Below, piece by piece: positions 26,636-35,105 of a stretch of 64,000 nt of DNA (position 1 is the stretch's first letter; each line of letters begins with the position of its first letter). The translations under genes and the position numbers were made by a program. Under the pieces are notes generated by a model, which made no database searches, was not told the DNA's origin, and was given only the letters and a program-made list of their open reading frames with translations. The DNA comes from a virus, in the IMG/VR virus record IMGVR_UViG_3300013114_000583, positions 1 to 64,000 of that record; one strand, 5' to 3'.

Positions 26636-28342
26636 CTATGGGTTATCTATTATTTTCCCGGCTGCCTTTCCAGAGCTTCTAAAGTTCGGAGTCGCATGGC
26701 CCTGGGCACCGAATTCTTTGGCATTTTTATGAAATTTAGCAAGAGCCGGCTTCAGAGCTGCCCATGCAGCATCGCTCGCCTTCACGAATACCTGCGACGT
26801 CGCGCGGTTATTGATATCCCAATTTTGTAACTTGAAAACCTCTTCGGCAGCCGGCCAAAGGTATGAACGCACTGCTTTTTGAAATTTAGATGTAAAAGCT
26901 TCAAGAGTATTATACTTTGCATTGGTGAACAGCCACGAATCGCGACCTGCAGGCGCTTTCATTTTGTTAAATTTTCTAAATTTGTCTTTAATAATTTCAA
27001 CAAACTTCTTTTTCAACTGTTGAGAGATCATCTCAGCTCCGGACGCGTCAGAACCGCTCTTTAATGCGCTCATGTGGCCAGTATCATCTTCGGGTCTGGC
27101 GACCATCCCCATGCCAGGCTTCTCACCTGATATTTCTCCAGCGCCCTGTTTAACACCCAGGCCGGCAGACGCTTTTGCTGCCAAAACAGGAAAGGATGCC
27201 GAACCCAAAATGCCGTCATCAACAAGTTGTTTGCCATCGGCATCTTTGTGATCTCTTTGAAAAGCCTTTATGGCTTCTTTTGTTATGGGTCCACACTGTC
27301 CGTCGACGCCGCAATCCCCAGGGCCGCGGCCACCATTGCATATCCATGGATCTGGGACTTTTTTGTTCTTTCCTCGACTAAAATATCCCCCATCGAGCAA
27401 TTGCGCTTGGATCGCCGTCATGACTTTCTTTCTATCATCACTCCAACCAACTGCTGCTGCTGCTGATTCAGTATAACAATTAGAGGACCTCTTCTTTCGA
27501 ATTCTTGTTTTTTCTGGAGCGTCCGGTACGCCCAACGTAGCTGCCGTCGGTAATGTCGGTAAAGGTTGCCCTGCTAGGTCATGACCCATCCCACCGGCGC
27601 CATGTGTTTGCACGCCCATGGGATCGCCACCAATCGCTGGCCCCAATGCGCTCAGAGGCTCCTGTCGCTTTGTTGGCTTAAACCTATCAGCACTCTGATC
27701 ACCACCTGTGTCTCCTATCCCAAGTTTTCTTATTCGGCTTTGCAGATTTGTTGCCAGACTCTTACGTCCCTTCGTCACAATCCTCCCATTGGGCTTCTGA
27801 TATTGGGCCTGAGTCCGGACTCTCTCGGCCCTTACTTTCACCCAGTTTATTGAATTTGGACTACTTAAAGCTTCTTGAAGCCAGCCGGCCATATCGCGAT
27901 TGAATTTGCTTGCTCTAAACTTTCGTAAAGGGGAATATCTCTTGCTTGCTCCCGAGGCATCAGTACCACCTAAACTTAGCCAATATTCTCTTAAATCATC
28001 ATGTTTAAGTGGTAAAATTTTGTATAATTTTCCAGGGGCCTCCATGATTATCTGATAGCCCCATTTCACCCGACCAGAATCAGCGCTGACCACATGGCCT
28101 TCTTTTCCTGGCTCTGTTCTCCTGAATGAAAATTGTATAAAGGCAAGTTTTCCTCCCCAATCTTCTTGTTCTTCAAGGGCGCCTCTGATTGCACTCATCA
28201 TAACACCGCCGTCATCAATGGCTTCTTTTAATAATTTTTTGCTTTCCGATAAGATTCGAACTTTAATACCTCTTGGCTTGGTTGGGGTGCTTTTTTTGTT
28301 TTTAGATTCGGATATAACTCGAATTTTAACGTCTTTTGACAT
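26636..28342 (-). CDS. PG-binding-repeat virion protein (568 aa)
   Basis: A peptidoglycan-binding repeat (CGVDGQCGPITKEAIKAFQRD near 345-365) matches the one in the giant protein just downstream; both have a DGxCG calcium/turn motif. The N-terminus is a repeated Lys/Ser pattern (VRILSESKKLLKEAIDD), and the rest is helical. It precedes the 1811-aa gene by 8 bases, so the two are probably made together as wall-interacting structural proteins. Confidence 0.6.
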   Translation of the reverse strand: MSKDVKIRVISESKNKKSTPTKPRGIKVRILSESKKLLKEAIDDGGVMMSAIRGALEEQEDWGGKLAFIQFSFRRTEPGKEGHVVSADSGRVKWGYQIIMEAPGKLYKILPLKHDDLREYWLSLGGTDASGASKRYSPLRKFRASKFNRDMAGWLQEALSSPNSINWVKVRAERVRTQAQYQKPNGRIVTKGRKSLATNLQSRIRKLGIGDTGGDQSADRFKPTKRQEPLSALGPAIGGDPMGVQTHGAGGMGHDLAGQPLPTLPTAATLGVPDAPEKTRIRKKRSSNCYTESAAAAVGWSDDRKKVMTAIQAQLLDGGYFSRGKNKKVPDPWICNGGRGPGDCGVDGQCGPITKEAIKAFQRDHKDADGKQLVDDGILGSASFPVLAAKASAGLGVKQGAGEISGEKPGMGMVARPEDDTGHMSALKSGSDASGAEMISQQLKKKFVEIIKDKFRKFNKMKAPAGRDSWLFTNAKYNTLEAFTSKFQKAVRSYLWPAAEEVFKLQNWDINNRATSQVFVKASDAAWAALKPALAKFHKNAKEFGAQGHATPNFRSSGKAAGKIIDNP

Positions 28343-28495
28343 GATTTGGATACTCCTGTGGATGAAAAATAAATTTAAGACACAATAATTAGTTACTTTT
28401 TGGTCATTTATGCTGCTTTATGATGAAAATGTGCCTTTGTTGTGTTTAAAAAGATTTATTGATAAAATATTTACTACTATAACAAAAATAAGACT

Positions 28496-28912
28496 TTAAT
28501 TAAAAAAAACAGCCATATAAGTTGCAATTGCAGGCAATCCAATTATTTTTTTTGAATTTTCATCCTTTTTTTTGTCTAAAACAAAGAAAGTGGGTATGCT
28601 ATCGACCGACATTTTGCTTGCCATCTCATTAACCCACCCTTCTGCCACATTCAGCACTAAAACTTGTTTATCCCACCCTTCCTTCTTCATTATTCTAGCC
28701 AAACGGTCGCAGGATGGACAACCAGGCCCTGAAAAAAGTACATAAATTGGATTTGTGTCGTCTTTCAAAGCTAATTGACAATCTTCTGGGGTGGCCCACG
28801 GCATTTTTTGAATTCTTGTGGACTCTGTCTTGCAAACTTTGTTTCTTTCTACTCTTTGCAAGCTGCAGCCCCATAATAGAAGTGCGATACTCAAGCAAAT
28901 AAAATATTTCAC
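28496..28912 (-). CDS. Thioredoxin-fold lipoprotein (CPSC)
   Basis: The signal peptide ends in a lipobox (LLWGC, Cys16). The redox motif is GPGCPSCDRL (Cys65, Cys68), followed by the cis-Pro strand SIPTFFVL. The length fits one thioredoxin domain. It should act in the periplasm on disulphides, perhaps helping the window's Cys-rich exported proteins fold. The start is GTG and touches the stop of the membrane ORF at 28912. Confidence 0.8.
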   Translation of the reverse strand: MKYFICLSIALLLWGCSLQRVERNKVCKTESTRIQKMPWATPEDCQLALKDDTNPIYVLFSGPGCPSCDRLARIMKKEGWDKQVLVLNVAEGWVNEMASKMSVDSIPTFFVLDKKKDENSKKIIGLPAIATYMAVFFN

Positions 28913-29073
28913 TATTTTCTCCTTCCTTGTATGTTTTTTCGAGTTTTTTTCTCTAAAATTTTTACTTTTTTCTCCAAATTATCGACCCTATCTTCAAAAG
29001 TGTAGTATACTCCGGCTAATGACACTGCCAAAACGACTATAGTGATCACAGTTGAGAGGTCTAACTTGCTCAT
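28912..29073 (-). CDS. Membrane-anchored coiled-coil microprotein, 53 aa
   Basis: One transmembrane helix (about 8-25, TVITIVVLAVSLAGVYYTF) followed by a heptad region (VDNLEKKVKILEKKTRK). The stop TAG shares a base with the GTG of the thioredoxin gene, implying coupling. Resembles small phage anchoring or i-spanin-like proteins but is not assignable. Confidence 0.5.
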   Translation of the reverse strand: MSKLDLSTVITIVVLAVSLAGVYYTFEDRVDNLEKKVKILEKKTRKNIQGRRK

Positions 29074-29115
29074 TTGCTCCAAAGGTCCTAAAATAATTAG
29101 AAAAAAATTGATTTT

Positions 29116-29385
29116 TTATCTTAATGATGGATCCTTGGCTGTATTTTTTAAATTTGGAAGAAAACTTTTCTTTAATTTGAGCAAACGATCAAACTTTGCT
29201 CTTTGTTTGGGATCAATGTAAAGAATTTTAGGTTTCGTTATCTTTCCATCAATCAAAAGATCATCAAAATTATAAAATTTTGTTTTGTAGGGAGGGGTTG
29301 TTGGCGCTGCTAACACTTGAGTGGCGATTATTAAAAATATAGTAAGAAAAAAGCATGCTTTTTTTAATATTTTTTTATAAAACAC
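29116..29385 (-). CDS. Exported hypothetical protein, 89 aa
   Basis: A Lys-rich N-terminus and hydrophobic core ending VLAAP give a Sec signal peptide with a probable cleavage after VLA. The mature part (about 60 aa) is Lys/Asp/Leu-rich. The start is GTG, and it lies inside the 3' arm of a long inverted repeat (29379-29442). Function unknown. Confidence 0.55.
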   Translation of the reverse strand: MFYKKILKKACFFLTIFLIIATQVLAAPTTPPYKTKFYNFDDLLIDGKITKPKILYIDPKQRAKFDRLLKLKKSFLPNLKNTAKDPSLR

Positions 29386-29442
29386 GAATTTTAGCCTCTC
29401 AAAATAGTTTAACTCCTGTTTTAACTAGAAAATTCGTGTTTT
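29379..29442 (-). promoter_or_regulatory. Inverted repeat covering the start of the 29.4-kb gene
   Basis: Two perfect 14-bp arms (29379-29392 and 29429-29442, AAAACACGAATTTT) are separated by 36 bases. On the mRNA the downstream arm contains the GTG start of the gene at 29385, and GAGAGG, the probable Shine-Dalgarno, lies in the loop. A translation-control hairpin is possible; it could also be a weak terminator for the upstream gene. Confidence 0.4.
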
Positions 29443-29458
29443 TTTGTGTTTTATTTTT

Positions 29459-30826
29459 TTAAGACCAACTTATTCCGCCAGTTTTCCACTCAGAATGCCC
29501 AAACATATCATAACATTCTGTGTTACACGCTCTCCTTTCAGCGCTTCCTTTCTCAAGGCTACTACATTTCTTTAAACAGTCGTTAATTTTGTAGTTAAGG
29601 GCATCATAGTTTTGCAAATATTTGTTCATTTTTTCAATAAACCTATTTTTTATTTCTTCTGTTATTGCAAAGCTCGATATCGAGGAGCCCGCTTGGCGAT
29701 TTCGGGCCCGAATAGACTTTCTGGAGATCCTATATCTTTGGTTTTGTTTCCTATACTCGTCTTTTATAGCTTCTGGTGGGTATTTTTTGCCGATCTCTTG
29801 CCCAACTTGACCCAAAATACTATTGGGATGTGGGTATTTTGTGCGCAATTTTATAATCCAGCCGTTTTTATCGATGCCCATGAAAGGAAGCCACCAGCCG
29901 GCTGAAAATGACATTCCCGAGGTTGTATCACCAGTTGTTGAATAAAATGCAAAAGTTTCCGTCCGTCCGGTGGCAGATTTCCATGAAGCAACTGTCATCA
30001 GACGATCTTGGTCTGGGTATGCCAAGGGTGACATAAGAAGCTGAACAGATCCGACTTGGATATTGGTGCCTTGATAACGATCACTGAGACCATATTTATC
30101 TTCGTTACCTTCTTCTTTCCACTTCTCAACGGTAGAACGCCAATTTTCCACTATAAGCTTGTGCTCTTTCATGATTGAAAGTCGACCTTGATCATAATCA
30201 CTAGACAAAGAGATCTCTCCTTCTCCTGGTGCTGGATTTGCCATACTTAATCTGCCTGCGCCATTTATAATAATATCTTTTGCTTGCTCATAAGCTGCCT
30301 TAAATTCATCATAACTTTCCGGAGACAGGGCGCCCCTTAGCCACCAATGCTGGTATTCTTGATCAAAGTCGCGTGGATTGTCGCCTTTTCTGGGTGCTGG
30401 AGTTGGAACTTCTACGCCGATAGCTAATGATCCGCGGTGGCCAAATTGCGCAGGCAAGCCGCTGGCGGTGGCCTTCTCATTCGACGCTTTAACATTCGGA
30501 ATCTTGATTTCCTTCTCCAAGTCGACGATTATGCCACCACTCTTCGGAACACTCCTGGGGTATGATTTTCCGCTCCCTTTTCGCATGCCGGATAACATAT
30601 ATCCGGTATTGTCATCCAAAACCCCCCGTAACGTAATATGTCTGTTCCCAGGTGAAAACGTGGTTGATATTTCAAATGTATATATTCTGCCATGACCTGT
30701 TGTTCCACCATAGCGGTTAACCCATAAATTGCCATATCTAATACTCGGTTCCGGAGGTGGCTTCGGTTCTTCCTCTTCTTTGTCCTGGCTTAACCAGTCT
30801 CTCCAACCTTCTATTATAAGTTTCAT
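29459..30826 (-). CDS. Two-module protein with two capsid-leader-like motifs (455 aa)
   Basis: The N-terminus is MKLIIEGWRDWL, and a second copy (HKLIVENWRSTVEKW) follows an internal Met at residue 219. Each is followed by a beta-strand-rich region with repeated Gly/Thr strands (YTFEISTTFSPG and LMTVASWKSATGR). The C-terminus has a Cys pair cluster (CLKKCSS, CNTEC). This looks like a fusion of two related leader-bearing genes. Function not recognised. The stop of the M23 peptidase gene is 1 base upstream. Confidence 0.6.
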   Translation of the reverse strand: MKLIIEGWRDWLSQDKEEEEPKPPPEPSIRYGNLWVNRYGGTTGHGRIYTFEISTTFSPGNRHITLRGVLDDNTGYMLSGMRKGSGKSYPRSVPKSGGIIVDLEKEIKIPNVKASNEKATASGLPAQFGHRGSLAIGVEVPTPAPRKGDNPRDFDQEYQHWWLRGALSPESYDEFKAAYEQAKDIIINGAGRLSMANPAPGEGEISLSSDYDQGRLSIMKEHKLIVENWRSTVEKWKEEGNEDKYGLSDRYQGTNIQVGSVQLLMSPLAYPDQDRLMTVASWKSATGRTETFAFYSTTGDTTSGMSFSAGWWLPFMGIDKNGWIIKLRTKYPHPNSILGQVGQEIGKKYPPEAIKDEYRKQNQRYRISRKSIRARNRQAGSSISSFAITEEIKNRFIEKMNKYLQNYDALNYKINDCLKKCSSLEKGSAERRACNTECYDMFGHSEWKTGGISWS

Positions 30827-30827
30827 A

Positions 30828-31631
30828 TTACATACGCTTCCCTATAAATTTTCTAGGATCTATTAAAGATCCGCTAGCTTTGCCGGATATCCCCGCCGTA
30901 TTAGTACCTGTAAACATCTCTAAATGTAGATGAGGCTGGTTGCAGGCAACCCCAGAGCGCCCAACAGTGCCTATTACTGTATCTTTAGTTACCTTATCAC
31001 CAACCTCGACATTTAAATCATGTAAGTGTGCATACCATGCTGTTATCACCTCCCCTTCTTCTAAGAGGGGGGGATGTTCAATCATGACCCATATTCCACC
31101 CTCTTTCCACTTTTTAAAGCCACCTCCTTCGAATGCTTTTTGTACCCATCTATAAGATTTAAGCGGACAACCGGTTTGGCTTCCTTGGATTCTGTCATCG
31201 CGATAGTCAGTGAGTCTTACATCTTTGTTTATGAAATAGGGTACTTGACGTCCACTGGCTGTTGCTTTATCGATCGCAATTTGGGACTTTGTTGTGAACT
31301 CTGCCACACTCCGCACTGATACAACAGTGCCTTCCGCTAATGGATATACTTTGGTTCCCACTGGGGCGCTTATATCTTGCCCGTTGTGTGCAAACCTCCG
31401 TGAGGCTCGATCTCCCATGGGTGAACTAAATCGGCCAGCCCCTTTAAGAGGGTGTTGGGCCTCACCATCCGAAGAGTATTCTTGAGCGGCTCCCGAAGGG
31501 CCAATCCCGGCATCTTCACCTGAATCTTGCCCGGATAAAGCGTCTTGGGCCGCCTTCGCAAAAATACCGCCAAAACTGTCTTCTATTCCTTCTCGGAGGT
31601 ATTTTCTCCAATTTTCCATGATTAATTTCAT
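30828..31631 (-). CDS. M23 (LytM-like) peptidase with capsid-leader N-terminus
   Basis: Leader MKLIMENWRKYLRE comes first. The LytM core then gives H-N-G-Q-D (zinc ligands), YAHL, and GVACNQPHLHLEM with the H-x-H pair. A 45-residue insert separates the strands, as in phage M23 enzymes. The fold cuts peptidoglycan cross-bridges (glycyl or D-Ala links). Carrying a virion leader suggests it is packaged and enters with DNA, or acts in the tail. Catalytic residues appear intact. Confidence 0.82.
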   Translation of the reverse strand: MKLIMENWRKYLREGIEDSFGGIFAKAAQDALSGQDSGEDAGIGPSGAAQEYSSDGEAQHPLKGAGRFSSPMGDRASRRFAHNGQDISAPVGTKVYPLAEGTVVSVRSVAEFTTKSQIAIDKATASGRQVPYFINKDVRLTDYRDDRIQGSQTGCPLKSYRWVQKAFEGGGFKKWKEGGIWVMIEHPPLLEEGEVITAWYAHLHDLNVEVGDKVTKDTVIGTVGRSGVACNQPHLHLEMFTGTNTAGISGKASGSLIDPRKFIGKRM

Positions 31632-31699
31632 CTAGAATCCCCGTGCGCCGATTTTTTTTGCACGAATTTTTTTCGTAACAACATAAGATCTAATCCACC

Positions 31700-31900
31700 T
31701 TAATCGGCTTGAAGTTGCTTAGGATCAGGTAAACCTTCCAAATACTCGATAAGGGAGGCTCTGATTTTGCGATCCAAAACTTCTAAGTGGTCCTGGTCTT
31801 GCCCGAAAGTTATTAAAGTTTCTAACATCTCGGTTCGATTTCGGGAAGCTTCCCATGGGGTTAGCTTCTTATTATCTAGGTCAATGCAAATTAAACACAT
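31700..31900 (-). CDS. Hypothetical protein, 66 aa
   Basis: Acidic helical protein, MCLICIDLDNKKLTPW at the start then a Leu/Glu/Asp pattern ending DPKQLQAD. It starts three bases after the stop of the gene at 31904. Not recognised. The Cys3 and Cys6 pair may be a metal site or chance. Confidence 0.5.
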   Translation of the reverse strand: MCLICIDLDNKKLTPWEASRNRTEMLETLITFGQDQDHLEVLDRKIRASLIEYLEGLPDPKQLQAD

Positions 31901-31903
31901 ATG

Positions 31904-32515
31904 CTACTCTCCTCCCGCTTGGCCCAGGAGGCGTTGTGCAAGGCGCTCTATAGCAGCACGAATACCTTGCAACTCGCCGCTTCGTGTTCGATTACCAGCA
32001 GAGATACCAGCATTGATCAGCCCCAGTTGAGAAAGGACCTTTTGATCTAAAGTCATATTCTTGAGTTCGTTTTCAAGAGACCATCCGCCATCTCCCTCCG
32101 ACGAATCAGTTTCAACAGATTGAAGAGTCTCGGAACCGCTGATTGATTCATCCACACCTCCCCCGCGGTAAAGCTGTTCAAAAGGAACTTTAGCTATTTT
32201 AAAGGAAGCAGCAACTCGCCTTTGCAAATCATCTATACTGCTATATACTTCCTCAAGTCGGGATTTCAAATCATTTAGTTTGACCACCTTCGCCGCGTCT
32301 GGGTCTGGGCACATGTGTGTGGGTTGAGTTCCTGGCGGCGCCAACGACCCATCAGCCAAACAACCAGCGTGACCCTCATTTAAGACAATATTTAGCTCTT
32401 CTTGGATCATATTAATGACACTTTGCTTAATTCGTCGCGTCGGTTGGCGTTTTTGCTGTGATTCTTGGATTAGTTTTCGAGCTTCCTCCAAAATAACTTG
32501 TTTGATGTGTTGCAT
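31904..32515 (-). CDS. Hypothetical helical protein, 203 aa
   Basis: I choose the ATG at 32515 (MQHIKQVILEEARKLIQES) because the upstream part of the open frame is membrane-ORF shadow. The N-terminus is a Gln/Lys/Glu helix with an ILEE (I-x-E) site. The middle has CLADGSLAPPGTQPTHMCPD, a two-Cys segment, and the C-terminus is helical. Possibly an internal virion protein. Confidence 0.55.
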   Translation of the reverse strand: MQHIKQVILEEARKLIQESQQKRQPTRRIKQSVINMIQEELNIVLNEGHAGCLADGSLAPPGTQPTHMCPDPDAAKVVKLNDLKSRLEEVYSSIDDLQRRVAASFKIAKVPFEQLYRGGGVDESISGSETLQSVETDSSEGDGGWSLENELKNMTLDQKVLSQLGLINAGISAGNRTRSGELQGIRAAIERLAQRLLGQAGGE

Positions 32516-32576
32516 ATATTCACTCCTTGGGGATGCCTGAAAGTCCCAAAATTTTTTGGCGTTATAATAATTAGTG

Positions 32577-32765
32577 CTATTTTTTCTTTGGGAAACCGAA
32601 ATACAACAAATAAAGCACCATTTCTGCCGCAATTGCGACCAAAAGGTAGTCAATCCACTCACCAATCACGAATTGTTCTATGGAAACAAGAAGAATTTGA
32701 GTTGAAATCACCAGCAGGTACTGGAATTTCCTCATCTCGCACTTATCGTGGAGCTCTTTCTTCAT
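32577..32765 (-). CDS. Membrane protein, 62 aa
   Basis: A Lys-rich N-terminus is followed by two hydrophobic stretches (about 16-36 and 40-57) ending FGFPKKK, so two transmembrane helices are likely. It fills the gap between the helical protein and the 80-aa gene. Function unknown. Confidence 0.5.
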   Translation of the reverse strand: MKKELHDKCEMRKFQYLLVISTQILLVSIEQFVIGEWIDYLLVAIAAEMVLYLLYFGFPKKK

Positions 32766-32805
32766 ATGTTAATTAGTTGGTGATGTTATAACGATGTTAT
32801 AATGC

Positions 32806-33048
32806 CTACATGCGATCGCTTATATGGCCTTTCGTTTTCTTATTAATTTGGGTAATCTGTGTAAGAATGTCGTTCAAGAGTCGGACAATTTCAGTATTAC
32901 CGGTCTCTGCGGCTGGTTTTGGCGGTGGCTGCGTAAACATATGTATTTCTTCGGGCCCTTCTTGTTCCGGATCAGTGGGGCCTTCCATTTCAAGGACTTT
33001 TTTCACTTCTTCTGCGATGATTTGTTTAATTTCATTAAGATTTTTCAT
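32806..33048 (-). CDS. Small leader-type protein, 80 aa
   Basis: Starts MKNLNEIKQIIAEEVKKVL, a helix with an I-x-E site, and continues as a Pro/Glu linker and a helical C-terminus. The first 20 nt of the gene are nearly identical to the 5' end of the 33081-33677 gene, suggesting a recent exchange of leader sequence. Possible internal virion protein. Confidence 0.55.
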   Translation of the reverse strand: MKNLNEIKQIIAEEVKKVLEMEGPTDPEQEGPEEIHMFTQPPPKPAAETGNTEIVRLLNDILTQITQINKKTKGHISDRM

Positions 33049-33080
33049 TTTTATAATTCCCTTCCAATTTCCGTATTATA

Positions 33081-33677
33081 TTAAAAGTCATGTAACGGCG
33101 GAGGTGTTACGTCAATTGGCTTCCAAGGATCTTCATCAAACCCAACCCCGAAAACTGACTCCGGCCCATGTACCACTATTTTTAAACAAATTAGATAAGC
33201 GCCTAATACTTTTTTTACGTCTTCGGGTTCGATGGGACGTGTACCGACGGGATGAGCTCCCTTGCCGTAAGCATTCATCAACCATTTCTCCATTTTTTCG
33301 GCGCTGTATTCTTGGCTGCCAAAACACGTATCGCAAGAAAACTTCATGTTCAGTGCCTCAACTGCTTTACCTTTACCCCCAGAACATTGTTTTTGGAGCA
33401 CTCTGATGCTACTAGCTATTCTTTCAACCGGCATAAGCTTTACCGCATCAAAAGGACTGTGTTTAGTCGGATAGTCAACATCTTCACCGCTTTGAGTATA
33501 TTCTCCACCTACAGCGGTACTTACACCTGGGTTTGCCTCTCTGAAGGCTTTGGCCATATCGTTTAGTGTTTCTTCCCCCCAATCTCCTAATTTCTGCAGC
33601 TGAGCCTGGGCATCTTCTTTTATTACAAGCTTTCTCCAGTTCTCCATTATTAGTTTCATTTCATTAAGATTTTTCAT
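33081..33677 (-). CDS. Leader-type protein, 198 aa
   Basis: The frame starts MKNLNE and then MKLIMENWRKLVIKED, joining the leader of the 80-aa gene to the shared signature; the real start may be the second Met (33659). The body is a mix of helix and strand with an isolated CDTCFG pair. Function not recognised; it may be packaged. Confidence 0.6.
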   Translation of the reverse strand: MKNLNEMKLIMENWRKLVIKEDAQAQLQKLGDWGEETLNDMAKAFREANPGVSTAVGGEYTQSGEDVDYPTKHSPFDAVKLMPVERIASSIRVLQKQCSGGKGKAVEALNMKFSCDTCFGSQEYSAEKMEKWLMNAYGKGAHPVGTRPIEPEDVKKVLGAYLICLKIVVHGPESVFGVGFDEDPWKPIDVTPPPLHDF

Positions 33678-33690
33678 ATTGTTTATTCCT

Positions 33691-34296
33691 TTAAGTTGTT
33701 GGCCGATGGCCTGAACGGGTTTCCAAATATTGGAGCACTTTCTGAAGTTTCCTTATCGATTCCGCAACATTTGCAGGGACGTCCCAGTCTGCTTGCTGAG
33801 CATGCAAGAGTTGGCGATTCGCCCATCCATCGCGCGGCTCGCCAACCACTGGCCGGCCGGGTGCTGCATTGCGCCTAGGTTCTGCTTCGCGAGCTCGAAG
33901 CTTGGAGAGGTCCAATGGTTTGCCTCTTCTTTCCCGCCTGGCACTATCTTCAGCCGCATCCCACTCTTCTGCTTCTGTACCCGTCATTTGGGACCTTTGA
34001 CCTTCGGGAGTTTTAAGCCATTCAGCGTATTCTGCCTGCTCTCTCGCGGTCCGAGCGCGCTCTCCTTTCTGCCATTCGTGGTGTTCATCGTCTGGAATGG
34101 CCCAAGGCGGCAAACCCAGCCTTTTGGCCTCTGCCCACTGGCGTTCGCTGTATTCCACGTCATATCGTCCGGCTTGTTTATTCCATCGCTCCTCGTTTGA
34201 ACCCTCAAGATCGCCGAATTTATTTCTTCTTCGTCCGGGACTTTCTGATAAAAGCTTTCTCCAATTTTCTACTATTAGCTTCATTTCTTTATCCAT
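33691..34296 (-). CDS. Leader-type protein, 201 aa
   Basis: MDKEMKLIVENWRKLLSES ends in an L-S-E site. The ATG at 34296 has AAGGAG eight bases upstream. The body is very Arg/Glu/Trp-rich and low in strands (EYAEWLKTPEGQRS), likely a charged helical protein. It is the last gene of the left block before the repeat-rich non-coding region. Confidence 0.6.
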   Translation of the reverse strand: MDKEMKLIVENWRKLLSESPGRRRNKFGDLEGSNEERWNKQAGRYDVEYSERQWAEAKRLGLPPWAIPDDEHHEWQKGERARTAREQAEYAEWLKTPEGQRSQMTGTEAEEWDAAEDSARRERRGKPLDLSKLRAREAEPRRNAAPGRPVVGEPRDGWANRQLLHAQQADWDVPANVAESIRKLQKVLQYLETRSGHRPTT

Positions 34297-34415
34297 CTAA
34301 AATACTCCTTGAAAAGTCTCATTTTTTTGTGGTTGTTATAATTAGTTGCTATTTTCCTTTAAAATCTCAAAATTTTATCTGCGCATCGTGAATGTCCCTG
34401 CCCGCGCACATTTCA

Positions 34416-34590
34416 CTACATGTAGGTATGGTACTTACATTCGGGTACATAGGGGGGGAGGGGGGAGGGGGGCCTACATGTAGGTGCTCACACAGAAATG
34501 AATACATCCTCCTACACGTAAGTGCTTTGCCTACATGGTGGTACACTGGAGCACATATGTGTACAATGTGTTCTTATTGCATACACTGTG
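34416..34590. repeat. Iteron-like CTACATGTAG motif array
   Basis: Palindromic or near-palindromic CTACATGTAGGT occurs at 34416-34426 and 34473-34485. Variants follow with TACATGGTGGT (34530), GTACACTGGA (34541), GCACATATGTG (34551) and TACACTGTGG (about 34581). Spacing varies from about 10 to 60 bp. It may bind an initiator or repressor. The motif also appears near 34618, 34676, 34755 and 39850. Confidence 0.5.
34452..34472 (+). other. G-tract with G-quadruplex potential
   Basis: Three long runs of seven, six and six G separated by single A (34452-34458, 34460-34465, 34467-34472) lie between two CTACATGTAGGT copies. Such a tract can form a quadruplex and is unusual in this AT-rich sequence. 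Confidence 0.6.
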
Positions 34591-34667
34591 GTTTAATGTA
34601 TATATATTCTTACTCTCGACCACATGTGTGGGAGTGTAGGGCGATGTAGGTAAGGTAGGTAAAAAAA

Positions 34668-34706
34668 TACCCTTGACTACATGGTGGTTGGGTGTAGTCA
34701 AGGGTA
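34668..34706 (-). terminator. Rho-independent terminator
   Basis: A perfect 14-bp stem (arms 34668-34681 and 34693-34706, TACCCTTGACTACA) with an 11-nt loop is followed on the minus strand by seven T (34661-34667 on the plus strand as A). It lies 148 bases after the stop of the gene at 34854 and would end that transcript. Confidence 0.85.
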
Positions 34707-34853
34707 GGTTCCCCACGCACAATGTACGGTGGAGTAAGTGGGTGTGCGCTATGTCCTACATTGTCGGTCTAGCGCGTACACTGTGTGATATGGTGCGAAT
34801 CATCGTATAATGGGGCACATTTCCTTACGTGGCGGTAAAGGTAGGCGGTTTGC

Positions 34854-35090
34854 CTACCCTTCCTCACCTTGCGCTAGAACTTCCGTGAGAGCCGTTTGAA
34901 GGTCCAGCAGGGCCGCGCTGTCCAGATTGATAGCCGCGCTCTTACGTGCGCCGTTAAGGGTACGGAACGACACGCCCGCGCTGACACCGTTAACGATGCT
35001 TTGCGAGATTTGAACGCCTGCTTTGCCGTCCTCAGTCGATACGGAGAAGGCGATGTTAGTAATGTTGGACTGTTGTCTGCGGAGTGCCAT
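34854..35090 (-). CDS. Hypothetical protein, paralogue A of the 36.2-kb gene
   Basis: Choosing the ATG at 35090 (MALRRQQSNITNIAF) gives the same N-terminus length as its paralogue at 36201-36467; an upstream ATG at 35105 is possible, but the SD AAAGG fits 35090 better. Both share SNIxNxxF, IxQxxVNGxxAGV, RTxNGxxKSAA and a leucine-rich end. About 78 aa, no recognised family. A promoter-like motif lies at 35161. Confidence 0.65.
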   Translation of the reverse strand: MALRRQQSNITNIAFSVSTEDGKAGVQISQSIVNGVSAGVSFRTLNGARKSAAINLDSAALLDLQTALTEVLAQGEEG

Positions 35091-35105
35091 GATTTGGCCT
35101 TTCAT

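Larger units (their letters stand above)
34297..34853. other. Non-coding repeat-rich region (557 bp)
   Basis: No convincing gene. It holds repeated CTACATGTAG-like motifs (at least ten loose copies, the best at 34416-34426, 34473-34485 and 34530-34542), a G-tract, and the terminator of the upstream minus-strand unit. Short plus-strand frames here are not protein-like. It separates two gene blocks with different composition. Confidence 0.7.

Noticed and set aside
34392-34649. Plus-strand open frame of 85 codons in the repeat region.
   Set aside because: It is made of the repeated CCTACATG motif, has no ribosome site and an implausible Cys/His/Tyr composition.
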